Shown here one piece after another: positions 15,531 to 23,859 of a DNA stretch of 36,145 nt. The translations under genes were made by a program, and so were the position numbers. Numbering within the stretch: position 1 is the first letter of the stretch; the number at the start of each line of letters is the position of its first letter. The notes beneath the pieces are model-generated. The model did not search any database. It worked only from the letters and a program-made list of their open reading frames with translations, and was not told the origin of the DNA. Origin of the DNA: Oscillospiraceae bacterium (GTDB lineage: Bacteria > Bacillota > Clostridia > Oscillospirales > CAG-272); NCBI GenBank assembly GCA_015064005.1, contig SVTA01000010.1, forward strand, positions 1 through 36,145, given 5' to 3'.

Positions 15531-16617
15531 ACTTTTCAAGATGCGTTTCGGAAAGGAACGCGGGGCGGAGCTTTTTCCCCTCTGCCCAACGGAGTGCCGC
15601 CTCAATGCGCTCTCTGTAGTCGGGCAGATGGTTGACATAATGGGGGTAAAAATACTGCTCATGAATGAGGAACTCCCAAAACCCTTTTTCGGGGTGAGTC
15701 TCGTAAGCCTCCTCCAGGATCTCCACGATCCGCTCCGGCGTGTGAGAGTTCAGCACCACATCGATCTTGGAGAAGATCACGTCCTCCCGCTTGTCATACC
15801 AAATACCGTAGCGATCGGTGTGACGAACCTCATCCGGCGTCAGATAATAGGAAACGCGGGGTCTGCCGTGACGATCGAAATCAAGATAGCCCGCCAAAAT
15901 GCGTATGCCCTCGTCACGCAGGGCGCGTACGCCCTCTCGGGTGCATTCACCGTAATGCACGGTGGTCTCCACAGAGGTCACCGCCTCGCCGGCGAAACGA
16001 TAGATCTCCTTCATAACAGCCTTAAAGTCACCGTGGATACGGTCGTAATCGGTATCGATATACGGTGCGGCAGGCGTATCGGCCTTGGCATGGAAGGAAA
16101 GGTGCAGCCAATCGGCATTCTGCTCCCACTCCTTTTTGAACTTGTCGGGCATGTCGGAAAGCTGAAAGCCGCCGAACTCCGGACAGCCGAGATAGATGTT
16201 TGCGTTGACTTTAGTGCCATAACGGGTGTGGAAATCCCGGTACATGCCAAAATAAGGGTTGTCGAAAATCGACTTGTAGACGTTCTGATTCTTGGCAATA
16301 TCCTGCAAGCACCACACGTTATCGTCAAGAGAAAGGCGATAAGCGTTGGTGGCACGGGGAAGCCAAAGCACCGTGATCGTTTCCGTCTCGCCGCTCTCAA
16401 GCCGAGCGGTCAACTCGGTGCGGTAGTCAGCAAGCGGCACCTCGGCTGTATAGCAGGAGCCATTCCAAACGGCCGGAACGCCGTTGACGGTAACGCCGCT
16501 CCCTTCGGGTGCCTCCACCAACACCTGCACCGCCAGCACCTCGCCGCGACGAACACCGGCCTTATCGGTCAGACAATCGCCCTCCATGGGGCTTAAAAAC
16601 TGCAGTTTTTTGGTCAT
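15529..16617 (-). CDS. polysaccharide deacetylase-like protein, NodB-type fold suspected (362 aa)
   Basis: I do not recognise a named family. Residues 1-80 look like a small beta-sandwich (VTVNGVPAVWNGSCYTAEVPL). The main domain opens with LSLDDNVW, comparable to the catalytic DD motif of NodB polysaccharide deacetylases. Later comes HLSFHA, comparable to their H-x3-H metal motif, and VNANIYLG and VHYGECTREGVRALRDEGIRIL fit adjacent barrel strands. There is no signal peptide, unlike typical wall deacetylases, so a soluble intracellular substrate is likelier. GGAGG lies 7 nt before ATG 16617; the track GTG is too close to it. It has its own promoter and converges on the PHP genes. Enzymatic role is inference from short motifs. 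Confidence 0.55.
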   Translation of the reverse strand: MTKKLQFLSPMEGDCLTDKAGVRRGEVLAVQVLVEAPEGSGVTVNGVPAVWNGSCYTAEVPLADYRTELTARLESGETETITVLWLPRATNAYRLSLDDNVWCLQDIAKNQNVYKSIFDNPYFGMYRDFHTRYGTKVNANIYLGCPEFGGFQLSDMPDKFKKEWEQNADWLHLSFHAKADTPAAPYIDTDYDRIHGDFKAVMKEIYRFAGEAVTSVETTVHYGECTREGVRALRDEGIRILAGYLDFDRHGRPRVSYYLTPDEVRHTDRYGIWYDKREDVIFSKIDVVLNSHTPERIVEILEEAYETHPEKGFWEFLIHEQYFYPHYVNHLPDYRERIEAALRWAEGKKLRPAFLSETHLEK

Positions 16618-16646
16618 CACACTACCTCCTTTACGATGTCATCTGC

Positions 16647-16675
16647 ATTGTAACACATTTCCCCGCCGGAATCAA
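16647..16675 (-). promoter_or_regulatory. promoter of the deacetylase-like gene
   Basis: On the minus strand TTGATT - 17 nt - TACAAT, about 30 nt upstream of ATG 16617. Confidence 0.65.
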
Positions 16676-16706
16676 TGCAAAATGCGTAAAATAATTTGTT
16701 TTTTCG

Positions 16707-16748
16707 AAAAAGGAGCTGCGTCACGTTTTCGTGAATCAGCTCCTTTTT
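16707..16748. terminator. terminator of glnN
   Basis: AAAAAGGAGCTG / CAGCTCCTTTTT stem enclosing an inner TCACG-tttt-CGTGA hairpin, 17 nt after the glnN stop. It also insulates the downstream promoter at 16647-16675. Confidence 0.85.
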
Positions 16749-16764
16749 CGATACCGTTTGGGGG

Positions 16765-18858
16765 TTAAACGCTGAAAAGCATGTCGCCGTAGGTGGGCAT
16801 GGGCCAGAAATCTGCGGCGGTGAGCGTCTCCATTTCATCCACGGCTTGGCGCAGCTCCTCCATCAGGGGCAGGACGTTGTCCCGGAAGGCCTCGGCCATG
16901 GTCTCGCCCATGGGCACGCGGCGGGCGGCCAGCACCGCCTCCCGCAGGACCTGCATGCTGTCGTAGGCCTGATGGGTGAGGGCGGAGAGCTTTTTCAGAA
17001 TGTCGGTCTCCGTCACAATATCCGCATCGGAGAGCACTGCGGTCTTGGCGGCAGCGGCGGCGGCCACCTCGGCAGTATAGGCGTTGACGGCAGGAATGAT
17101 CTCGCGGGCGGTCATGTCGATCATGGTCTGCGCCTCGATGTTGATGACCTTGGCGTAGTTTTCAAACATGATCTCCTCGCGGGAGTGCATCTCCACCTCG
17201 CTCATCACGCCGTGGGTGGCAAAGAGCGCCACGTTCTTCTCATTGGTGAAGACCTTGAAGGCGTCTACGCAGGTCTTGAGGCTGGAAAGGCCACGGGAAA
17301 CCGCCTCCCGCTCCCACTCCTCGGAGTAGCCGTTGCCGTTGAAGAAGATGCGGCGGTGCTTGGTGAAGGTGTCCTTGATGAGCTTCGACAGTGCCTCGTC
17401 AAAGTTCTCCGCCCCCTCCAGCACGTCGGCAAACTGCCGGAAGCTTTCTGCCACGGCAGTGTTCAGCACCACGTTGGGGAAGGCCACGTTCTGGGCGGAG
17501 CCCACCATACGGAACTCAAATTTATTACCCGTAAAGGCAAAGGGCGAGGTGCGGTTGCGGTCGGAGGTATCCTTGGTAAAGGTGGGCACCGAGGGCACAC
17601 CCAGATTCATCTTGCCGCGGACAGCGCCCTTGAAGGACTTGCCGCTGATGATGGAATCCACCACCGCCTGCAGCTCGTCGCCGATGAACATGGAAACGAT
17701 GGCAGGGGGCGCCTCATCACCGCCGAGACGGTGATCGTTGCTGGCGCTGGCCACGGATACCCGCAGCAGATCCTGATATTCATCCACCGCCTTGACCACG
17801 GCGGCCAGCATCAGCAGGAACTGCTTGTTTTCAGCGGGGGTCTTGCCGGGCTTCAGCAAATTGATGCCCGTATCGGTGCCCACCGACCAGTTGTTGTGCT
17901 TGCCGGAGCCGCTGATGCCCTTATAGGGCTTCTCGTGCAGGAGACAAACCAGGCCGTGCTTCTCGGCCACCCGCTTCATATAGGACATGATCAGCAGATT
18001 CTGGTCAACGGAAATATTGGAGGTGGCGTAGATGGGCGCCAGCTCGTGCTGGGCGGGAGCCGCCTCGTTGTGCTTGGTCTTGGAGAGGACGCCCAGCTTC
18101 CACAGCTCCTCGTCCAGCTCTGCCATAAAGGCCGCCACACGGGGGTGAATGGGGCCGAAATAATGATCCTCCAGCTCCTGTCCCTTGGGGGCGGGAGCGC
18201 CGAAGAGGGTACGACCGGTATAGATCAGATCCTTGCGCTGGCGGTAGATCTCCTGATCCACCAGAAAATACTCCTGCTCCGCGCCCACCGTGGTGGTGAG
18301 GCGTTTGGCGGTGGTATCACCAAACAGTCGCAGGATCCGCATGCCCTGGTTGGAAATGGCATCCATCGAACGCAGAAGGGGGGTTTTGGTGTCCAGCGCC
18401 TCGCCGGTATAGGAGCAGAAAGCCGTGGGAATATACAGAGTACCGTCCTTCACAAAGGCGTAGGAGGCAGGGTCCCAGGCAGTATAGCCGCGAGCCTCGA
18501 AGGTGGCACGCAGACCGCCGGAGGGGAAGGAGGAGGCATCCGGCTCGCCCTTGATCAGCTCCTTGCCGGAAAACTCCATCACCACGTGACCGCCCTGAAC
18601 GGGAGCGATAAAGGAATCATGCTTCTCCGCCGTGGTGCCGGTCAGAGGCTGAAACCAATGGGTGAAATGGGTAGCACCCTTTTCGATCGCCCAGTCCTTC
18701 ATGGCACTGGCCACCACGTCGGCAATGGAGGGATCGATCTCGTTGCGCTCCTCAATGGTCTTTTTCAGAGATTTGAACACCTCGCGCGGCAGGCGCTGGC
18801 GCATTACATCCTCATTAAATACCATACTGCCAAAGATCTCGGGAACATTTTTCGTCAT
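16765..18858 (-). CDS. glnN: glutamine synthetase, type III (697 aa)
   Basis: GSIII makes glutamine from glutamate, ammonia and ATP as a dodecamer of two opposed hexameric rings; it is common in Bacteroidetes and gut Clostridia. Length (about 700 aa) and the N-terminal [12 protein letters not shown], then [22 protein letters not shown], are family-typical. The substrate and metal motifs read [29 protein letters not shown] and [12 protein letters not shown], followed by [11 protein letters not shown] 18858 follows GGTGGAG by 6 nt; the track's GTG lies inside that site. It stands alone with a perfect sigma-A promoter and no riboswitch or T-box seen in the short leader. It supplies amide nitrogen for, among others, GMP and amino-sugar synthesis. 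Confidence 0.97.
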   Translation of the reverse strand: MTKNVPEIFGSMVFNEDVMRQRLPREVFKSLKKTIEERNEIDPSIADVVASAMKDWAIEKGATHFTHWFQPLTGTTAEKHDSFIAPVQGGHVVMEFSGKELIKGEPDASSFPSGGLRATFEARGYTAWDPASYAFVKDGTLYIPTAFCSYTGEALDTKTPLLRSMDAISNQGMRILRLFGDTTAKRLTTTVGAEQEYFLVDQEIYRQRKDLIYTGRTLFGAPAPKGQELEDHYFGPIHPRVAAFMAELDEELWKLGVLSKTKHNEAAPAQHELAPIYATSNISVDQNLLIMSYMKRVAEKHGLVCLLHEKPYKGISGSGKHNNWSVGTDTGINLLKPGKTPAENKQFLLMLAAVVKAVDEYQDLLRVSVASASNDHRLGGDEAPPAIVSMFIGDELQAVVDSIISGKSFKGAVRGKMNLGVPSVPTFTKDTSDRNRTSPFAFTGNKFEFRMVGSAQNVAFPNVVLNTAVAESFRQFADVLEGAENFDEALSKLIKDTFTKHRRIFFNGNGYSEEWEREAVSRGLSSLKTCVDAFKVFTNEKNVALFATHGVMSEVEMHSREEIMFENYAKVINIEAQTMIDMTAREIIPAVNAYTAEVAAAAAAKTAVLSDADIVTETDILKKLSALTHQAYDSMQVLREAVLAARRVPMGETMAEAFRDNVLPLMEELRQAVDEMETLTAADFWPMPTYGDMLFSV

Positions 18859-18909
18859 GCGCGTCTCCACCTTTCTTGAATCACAGACATTCGGCCATTA
18901 TATGATGCA

Positions 18910-18938
18910 ATTATACGCCACACCGCGAATTTTGTCAA
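18910..18938 (-). promoter_or_regulatory. consensus promoter of glnN
   Basis: On the minus strand TTGACA - 17 nt - TATAAT, exact consensus, about 50 nt before ATG 18858. No obvious operator dyad overlaps it. Confidence 0.85.
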
Positions 18939-19039
18939 GAGGCGAGGCGCGATTTCTCTCATACAGTATATGACGAAGTTCGTTTTTTGCCCGGCATCAA
19001 GAAAATTGCCCCTTCACCCGCCTTTTTTCCGAAAAACTG

Positions 19040-19069
19040 TTGACAAAGGAAACGAAATTGATGTATACT
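19040..19069 (+). promoter_or_regulatory. promoter of the zinc-ribbon membrane protein gene
   Basis: TTGACA - 18 nt - TATACT, 54 nt upstream of ATG 19124. An 18-bp palindrome covers the expected transcription start region. Confidence 0.75.
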
Positions 19070-19079
19070 GTAACTGTTC

Positions 19080-19097
19080 ACATTATGTTCATAATGT
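19080..19097. promoter_or_regulatory. 18-bp palindrome, candidate operator
   Basis: ACATTATG-tt-CATAATGT is a perfect dyad placed about +5 to +22 relative to the predicted start site. That is the position of a classic repressor operator; the cognate regulator is not evident in the window. Confidence 0.55.
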
Positions 19098-19123
19098 AAA
19101 ATCAATGAAAAGGAGACAATTTT

Positions 19124-20284
19124 ATGAATTGTACACGCTGCAACGCGCCTCTCGAGGAGGACGCACTTTACTGCAAGTCCTGCGGTACACAGCATGCTGT
19201 ACTAGAGCAGAAGGCCAAGATTGAGGGGATCACCGCCAATATCAAGGGGCTGATCGTCACCAAGCTGAAATCCCCCCTCTTCCTCGTAGCGGCCATCCTC
19301 TTCTCGATCATGTTCGCCAGTACCATATCCTCCGTATTCTCCGGCGGTTTCGCGGGCATTGCCGGCAGCATCCTTTCCTTTATCTTTATGCTGATCGCAA
19401 CCATCGGCATGTGGAAGGGCTACGCCTCCAAGACCCCGGCAGACGCCGCCTCCGCACTGCGTAAGGCCTCCATCTACGACGCTTACCAGCGCGTGATGTA
19501 TACCATCAGCATCGTGCTGACCAGCATCATGGCCGTGATCTGCATCATTCTCGTTGCGCTTGGCGGTCAGGCGATCGCCGGTGTCCTTGCCTCCGCCGGC
19601 CTTGTAGAGGACAGCGAGAGCGCTGCCGGCGGCGGCATCATTGCCATTCTTCTCGTAACCGTGATCTTCGCCATTACCATTGCCGTGATCAGCATCTTCA
19701 GAGGCATTTACGCCAAGAGAAGAGCCTATTTCATGGCGCTGGCACAGACCGCTGAGACCGGCAGCTACACCGCTGCAAAGGCTCCCGTGGTCGGCTCCTA
19801 CATCCTCGGTGGCTACAGCGTGCTCAGCTCCATCTCCACCATCGCATTTGCCCTTGTCGGTCAGGCACTTCTCAACGGTCTCGTTGCCGCTGTTATCGCC
19901 GAGATGGATCTGCCGGCCGAGCTAAGCGAAATGCTGCTGGGTCTGGTTTCCTCCGCTATGAGCGGCTTTGTATTCGCGGGCATCGGCAGCCTCATTACCG
20001 GCGCTTACATGATCCTTTCCGCCGTCTGGATGGCCAAGGTTCACAGCGCACAGGTCGCCAACGCCGAGGCCGCCAACATTGAGCAAGCCCGCCTTGTTGT
20101 GATCGAAAACGCCACCCGCGAGGCTATGGCTGCCGATGAAGCCAAGAAGCGCGCTGAGGAGGAGGCCAAGAAGGCTGAGATGATGCAGATGATGCAGATG
20201 ATGATGGCTCAGAATATGAACGCTCAGAATGCACAGGCCGCTCCCGCTCCGGAAGCACCCGCCACCCCCAACGACGAGGCATAA
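19124..20284 (+). CDS. zinc-ribbon multi-pass membrane protein with coiled-coil tail (386 aa)
   Basis: No named family recognised. The N-terminus is a zinc ribbon: C3-x2-C6 and C17-x2-C20 in MNCTRCNAPL...YCKSCG. Residues 45-325 hold about five or six hydrophobic segments, for example SPLFLVAAILFSIMFAS, IAGSILSFIFMLIATIGMW, VMYTISIVLTSIMAVICIILVAL and GGIIAILLVTVIFAITIAVI. A charged Ala/Glu/Lys coiled coil (about 330-360) follows, then a Met-rich stretch (MMQMMQMMM) and a flexible Ala/Pro tail. ATG 19124 follows AAAAGGAG. Zinc-ribbon membrane proteins of this kind often sense envelope conditions or organise complexes; no function can be assigned. It is convergent with a small membrane protein gene and probably repressor-controlled (palindrome at 19080). 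Confidence 0.75.
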   Translation: MNCTRCNAPLEEDALYCKSCGTQHAVLEQKAKIEGITANIKGLIVTKLKSPLFLVAAILFSIMFASTISSVFSGGFAGIAGSILSFIFMLIATIGMWKGYASKTPADAASALRKASIYDAYQRVMYTISIVLTSIMAVICIILVALGGQAIAGVLASAGLVEDSESAAGGGIIAILLVTVIFAITIAVISIFRGIYAKRRAYFMALAQTAETGSYTAAKAPVVGSYILGGYSVLSSISTIAFALVGQALLNGLVAAVIAEMDLPAELSEMLLGLVSSAMSGFVFAGIGSLITGAYMILSAVWMAKVHSAQVANAEAANIEQARLVVIENATREAMAADEAKKRAEEEAKKAEMMQMMQMMMAQNMNAQNAQAAPAPEAPATPNDEA

Positions 20285-20295
20285 GGCTGCTTCAT

Positions 20296-20340
20296 AAAGC
20301 AAAAAAGAAGCACTCCGTCGGAGTGCTTCTTTTTTGCTTT
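20296..20340. terminator. bidirectional terminator, 22-bp stem
   Basis: AAAGCAAAAAAGAAGCACTC pairs with its downstream complement through CTTTTTTGCTTT over 22 bp around a single central base (in practice a 3-5 nt loop). It lies between the zinc-ribbon gene (+) and the small membrane gene (-). Confidence 0.9.
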
Positions 20341-20342
20341 GA

Positions 20343-20588
20343 TCAATCCTTAAAAACACCGACAAAGCGCAGGATGGAGAACACGATGCCTGCGGTGCAA
20401 TAGAGGTCGATCAGCGTGCCGAGAATGGCAAAAATAAAGCCTACGATCTTGATGCCGCCAAGGAAGCCCATAAGTACACCCAGCACAGCCGCAACCACCA
20501 CGAAGATAATCAGCTGGATTACAAAGGGGCGAACCTCACCCTTCTGCAGTTTAAAGGCAGAGGGCCAGAATTTCTTCAAAATATCCAT
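20343..20588 (-). CDS. small two-helix membrane protein (81 aa)
   Basis: An 81-residue protein with a basic amphipathic N-terminus (MDILKKFWPSAFKLQKGEVRP) and two long hydrophobic helices separated by a glycine-rich turn (VLMGFLGGIKIVGF), ending FVGVFKD. AGGAGG precedes ATG 20588, and a good promoter lies just upstream, so it is a real, independently expressed gene. The pattern recalls small Clostridia membrane proteins of unknown function. It is convergent with the zinc-ribbon membrane protein across a shared terminator, so the two may share a membrane role, but nothing in sequence proves interaction. Confidence 0.75.
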   Translation of the reverse strand: MDILKKFWPSAFKLQKGEVRPFVIQLIIFVVVAAVLGVLMGFLGGIKIVGFIFAILGTLIDLYCTAGIVFSILRFVGVFKD

Positions 20589-20619
20589 TTCAAAAACCTC
20601 CTGAATAATTTGTATTTCT

Positions 20620-20648
20620 ATTATAGCACGATGCCCGCCATTTTACAA
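20620..20648 (-). promoter_or_regulatory. promoter of the small membrane protein gene
   Basis: On the minus strand TTGTAA - 17 nt - TATAAT with extended -10 TGC, about 32 nt upstream of ATG 20588. Confidence 0.7.
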
Positions 20649-20682
20649 GCAGCAAACGATTATTTTTTTCGCCCAAAAAGCA

Positions 20683-20709
20683 AAAGCCTCCCCCGGCGGG
20701 GGAGGCTTT
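20683..20709. terminator. terminator of the AGCS symporter gene
   Basis: AAAGCCTCCCCC - ggc - GGGGGAGGCTTT, a perfect 12-bp stem 9 nt past the symporter stop on the minus strand, followed by a T-rich stretch. Confidence 0.85.
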
Positions 20710-20718
20710 CCTTTCGGA

Positions 20719-22131
20719 TCAAAGATCCTGATTCCGCTTGCCGGTCACCAGCTTGCCAAGGGCGACAAGCGCGATCACGTTGGGCAGCACCATCAGGTAG
20801 TTGAAGAAGTCGGTGAGCTCCCAAACCAGGTCGTCCTGGAAGACAGAGCCAAGGAATACGAAGCCAACGGCGATGATGGAGTACACCAGCACGGCCTTTT
20901 TGCCGAAGAGGTACTGCACGTTGATCTTGCCGAAGAAGTTCCAGCTGAGAATGGTGGAGAAGGCAAAGAAGAACAGGCATACGGCAACGAAGATGTTGCC
21001 GAAGGTCTCGCCAAACACGGTACCGAAAGCCATCTGTGCCAGATTTGCCTTGGGCCAATTGGCGGGATTCAGCAGGCCGCCCTTTGCGGCATCGTACAGT
21101 GCGGCATTGCCCAGCTCGCCGTCACCTGCATACAGGGTAGAGATGACAACCAGCGCGGTCATGGTCAGCACGATGAAGGTATCGATAAACACACCGATCA
21201 TGGCGGTAACGCCCTGCTCGTGGGGATCCTTCACGTTCGCCTGTGCGTGTGCGTGAGGGGTAGAACCCATGCCGGCCTCGTTGGAGAACAGACCGCGCTT
21301 AGCACCCTGGCTGATGGCGGTCTTCAGCGCGTAGCCGATGCCGCCGCCGATGAGTGCCTTAGGAGCGAAGGCATACTTGAAGATCATACCGAATGCCTCG
21401 GGCACGTGCTGGATGCGGGCAAAGATGACCACAAGAGAGCCAAGGATGTAAAGAAGTGCCATAACGGGTACCATTTTCTCGGTTACGGCCGCCAGACGGT
21501 TCACGCCGCCAAGGAAAACGATACCGGCAAGCAAAGCTACCACAAGGCCGATGATCCAGTAAAGGCTGCTGCTCATACCGATAGCCGTACCGGCGGTGCC
21601 GGCAATGGAGTTGGACTGTACCATGGCGCCCATGAAGCCAAGGGCGAGGATGGTGGCCACGGCAAAGAACACGGAAAGGAACTTGCCGAAGCCGCCCTTG
21701 AAGGCTGTCTTGATATAGTACACGGGGCCGCCCTGCACGTTGCCGTCGGCATCGACCACACGGGTCTTCTGCGCCAGCACTGCCTCGGCGTAAATGGTAG
21801 CCATGCCAAGGAAGGCGATGACCCACATCCAGAAGATGGCACCGGGACCACCCACAAGGATCGCACCGCAGGCACCCACGATGTTACCGGTACCGACCTG
21901 TGCGGCAATGGCGGTGGCCAGCGCCTGGAAGGAGCTGAGGCCGCTCTTCTGCTTGCCGCCCTTCAGGGAAATGTTGCCGAACACCAGCTTCATGCCCTCG
22001 CCAAAGCAGCGAACCTGCACGAACTTGGTGCGGATGGTGAAGAAGAGACCGACGCCCACCAGCAGGAAAATGAGGATGTAGTCAGTCAGATACGAGTTTG
22101 CGGTTTGAACGATTTTCAATAATGCGTCCAT
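20719..22131 (-). CDS. sodium:alanine/glycine symporter, AGCS family (470 aa)
   Basis: AGCS (AgcS/AlsT/DagA) carriers couple Na+ flow to uptake of alanine or glycine. The family signature is clear: SSFQALATAIAAQVGTGNIVG, then GPGAIFWMWVIAFLGMATIYAE, then SNEAGMGSTPHAHA. About ten to eleven membrane helices are visible. GGAGG stands 8 nt before ATG 22131; the track start runs back through the leader. The leader carries a glycine aptamer and a terminator hairpin directly before the ribosome site, so expression responds to glycine and glycine is a likely substrate. The gene is monocistronic and ends at the 20683-20709 hairpin. Confidence 0.95.
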   Translation of the reverse strand: MDALLKIVQTANSYLTDYILIFLLVGVGLFFTIRTKFVQVRCFGEGMKLVFGNISLKGGKQKSGLSSFQALATAIAAQVGTGNIVGACGAILVGGPGAIFWMWVIAFLGMATIYAEAVLAQKTRVVDADGNVQGGPVYYIKTAFKGGFGKFLSVFFAVATILALGFMGAMVQSNSIAGTAGTAIGMSSSLYWIIGLVVALLAGIVFLGGVNRLAAVTEKMVPVMALLYILGSLVVIFARIQHVPEAFGMIFKYAFAPKALIGGGIGYALKTAISQGAKRGLFSNEAGMGSTPHAHAQANVKDPHEQGVTAMIGVFIDTFIVLTMTALVVISTLYAGDGELGNAALYDAAKGGLLNPANWPKANLAQMAFGTVFGETFGNIFVAVCLFFFAFSTILSWNFFGKINVQYLFGKKAVLVYSIIAVGFVFLGSVFQDDLVWELTDFFNYLMVLPNVIALVALGKLVTGKRNQDL

Positions 22132-22142
22132 TTTTCTACCTC

Positions 22143-22174
22143 CAAAAAGAAAAAGTTGCCCCCAAAAGGCAACT
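22143..22174 (-). terminator. riboswitch expression-platform terminator
   Basis: On the minus strand AGTTGCC - 7 nt - GGCAACT followed by TTTTTCTTTTT, ending 11 nt before the symporter ATG. As it sits between aptamer and start codon, it would stop transcription unless antiterminated. Confidence 0.8.
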
Positions 22175-22220
22175 CCTGAAAATAAAGATGTGCAGACATA
22201 TAAAAATTGCGCGCATGCCT

Positions 22221-22298
22221 GCTCCGTCCTTTTGCCTGAGAGATTCGGCGGCTCGCGCCACCTTGCACCTTCGGCACTCTTGCGAGATTCTCCGGAGC
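22221..22298 (-). promoter_or_regulatory. glycine riboswitch aptamer
   Basis: The transcript contains the gcvT-type core: GTGCCGAAGGTGCAAGG and, downstream, CTCTCAGGCAAAAGGAC. The P1 stem GCTCCG/CGGAGC closes the aptamer, and inner pairs CTCGCAAGAG and GGCGCGAGCC match the expected helices. Only one complete aptamer is seen. About 40 nt upstream, including GGGAGACCGG, may be the ghost partner of a singlet riboswitch. The terminator at 22143-22174 is its expression platform. Glycine binding most likely permits read-through, but the switch direction is inferred. Confidence 0.9.
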
Positions 22299-22355
22299 TT
22301 CCTCCGCACCCGGTCTCCCTCATGGATTCCGGATACTTCACTGGGAATTGGGCTT

Positions 22356-22384
22356 ATTGTATCACGCCTTTCCCCTTTTGTCAA
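22356..22384 (-). promoter_or_regulatory. promoter driving the riboswitch leader
   Basis: On the minus strand TTGACA - 17 nt - TACAAT, about 50 nt upstream of the aptamer. The predicted leader is about 220 nt. Confidence 0.8.
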
Positions 22385-22536
22385 TACCCATTTTCAACTT
22401 TTTTTGATTTTTTGCGATTTTTTGCACAAAAGAGGCAGAAAAGAGCGAATATTGAACGGATTTCCGCCGGGATCCATTCCAAAAGCTATTGATCTGACCA
22501 CGGAAAACGTTGCTTTCCGCAAGCAGCCTCAGAGGG

Positions 22537-22565
22537 TTGCATTTTGCCGACTCCTGTGCTATAAT
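22537..22565 (+). promoter_or_regulatory. promoter of the paralogous membrane-protein pair
   Basis: TTGCAT - 17 nt - TATAAT with TGC before the -10, 37 nt before ATG 22603. No second promoter was found in the 72-nt gap before the second gene. Confidence 0.7.
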
Positions 22566-22602
22566 ATCAATGAAAGCTTGCGCAACTCAGAAAGGAGCAG
22601 CT

Positions 22603-23787
22603 ATGGACGGTCTCAAACGCAAAGCCATCGTTCGCTATATCCTCGCCTTTTGGCAAGGCGCGCTCTCCTATCTTTTATTTATGCTGATGGCGCAGGCCGT
22701 GGACAAGGGATTTTCCGGCGCGCCCAACGTGCCTGCCCTTGTGTTTGCACTGTTATTTATGATGGGGGCAAAATTTCTCCTGATATATGGGATACTGCGC
22801 AACTACACGCTTCCCCACCTTTACGGTGCCGAGGACGTTGCGGCCGCCGGCGGCAAGCTGCGTACCTTTCTCCCCTACTTACTCCGCCTGCGGCAGTTTC
22901 AACTGGAGCTCCTGCCGCTGCTTTCGCTCAGCGCTCTCGTCCACCCAAGGGTCTGCTTCAACATCGCAGTGCTGCTCTTCCCTTACCTTGGCATTCCCTT
23001 CACCGCGCCGCTGCGGTGGGCTCTTTCTCTCGCCATCACCGCTGTCACGTTTTTCATGGCTGTGCTTGCCAAGCGCACCTCGCTGCGGCTGACTGCCGCA
23101 AGCAAGAAGAAAACGAAGATGGCTCTTGTTTCGCAAATCGTCTTTGTCCCCTGTGCCGCACTTGTGGTGCTGCCCGTACTGCTGTTTTTGCTGACCGATC
23201 TGGTGGGGCTGATTGCGGATATGGGCGTTTGGGCGCTGCTGATTCCGGTTGCGCTCATTCTGATCGGCGCGCTGATCTACTTCGTCCGCTACCTGCGCGC
23301 CGTGCGCATTCGCCGCAAATTTTATCGCGCTCTCGACCGCGTATGCCGCCAAACGGGCGCGGAAACTACAGAATGGTACCGCCCGTATCGCTCTGTTTTT
23401 CATCTGGGCGAAAGGCACACCTTCACCCTTTGGCATAAGGGGCATCGCTACGATTGTCAGATGGTGGCGGGGCTGAAGCGTCGAAATCCTCTGTATTTTT
23501 CCGATACGGGGTATGTGGAAAACCGCCATATTTTCAATATGCCGCGCCTGCGCGTGCATCTGCTCACCAACGACCGCCCGGTGCTGTTTGAGTATACCAC
23601 CAGGCAACGCTACGCCTTTGAGGGCGAGGGAGGCAAAAAGATACTGATCATCTCCCCCATTCCCCATGAGATCTATACCGGAAACACCGTCAGCCATAAG
23701 CCCGCCGATGTGGGTGAGCAGATCGGTGAATATACGCTGTATAACGGCTCGGGCTTCCTCAACGCCATCGAGCGGGATTGTCTTTAA
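22603..23787 (+). CDS. unrecognised membrane protein, paralog A (394 aa)
   Basis: I do not recognise this family. About six membrane segments fill residues 10-225 (for example YILAFWQGALSYLLFMLMA, VPALVFALLFMMGAKFLLIYG, WALLIPVALILIGALIYFV). A basic linker with RIRRKFYRALDRVC and a soluble, presumably cytoplasmic domain of about 160 residues follow. That domain has WYRPYRSVFHLGERH, GHRYDC, NPLYFSDTGY, YTTRQRYAFEGEGGKKILI and the terminal FLNAIERDCL. The gene downstream repeats this layout and ends FLNALERDC. ATG 22603 follows AAAGGAG; the track start is 31 codons early. The two are probably cotranscribed. Transport, signalling or envelope remodelling are all possible; none is supported by a motif. 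Confidence 0.75.
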   Translation: MDGLKRKAIVRYILAFWQGALSYLLFMLMAQAVDKGFSGAPNVPALVFALLFMMGAKFLLIYGILRNYTLPHLYGAEDVAAAGGKLRTFLPYLLRLRQFQLELLPLLSLSALVHPRVCFNIAVLLFPYLGIPFTAPLRWALSLAITAVTFFMAVLAKRTSLRLTAASKKKTKMALVSQIVFVPCAALVVLPVLLFLLTDLVGLIADMGVWALLIPVALILIGALIYFVRYLRAVRIRRKFYRALDRVCRQTGAETTEWYRPYRSVFHLGERHTFTLWHKGHRYDCQMVAGLKRRNPLYFSDTGYVENRHIFNMPRLRVHLLTNDRPVLFEYTTRQRYAFEGEGGKKILIISPIPHEIYTGNTVSHKPADVGEQIGEYTLYNGSGFLNAIERDCL

Positions 23788-23859
23788 GTTACATACCGAA
23801 AACTCGCCCCGTTTAAGGCTCAATTCACGATTCAACACCATTTGGACAGGGAGGACACC

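Noticed and set aside
16846-18879. 677-aa plus-strand ORF
   Set aside because: Exact antisense of glnN; Gly/His/Leu-rich shadow.
22510-22602. 31-codon N-terminal extension of membrane paralog A
   Set aside because: It would start upstream of the promoter -10; AAAGGAG at ATG 22603 gives the real start.
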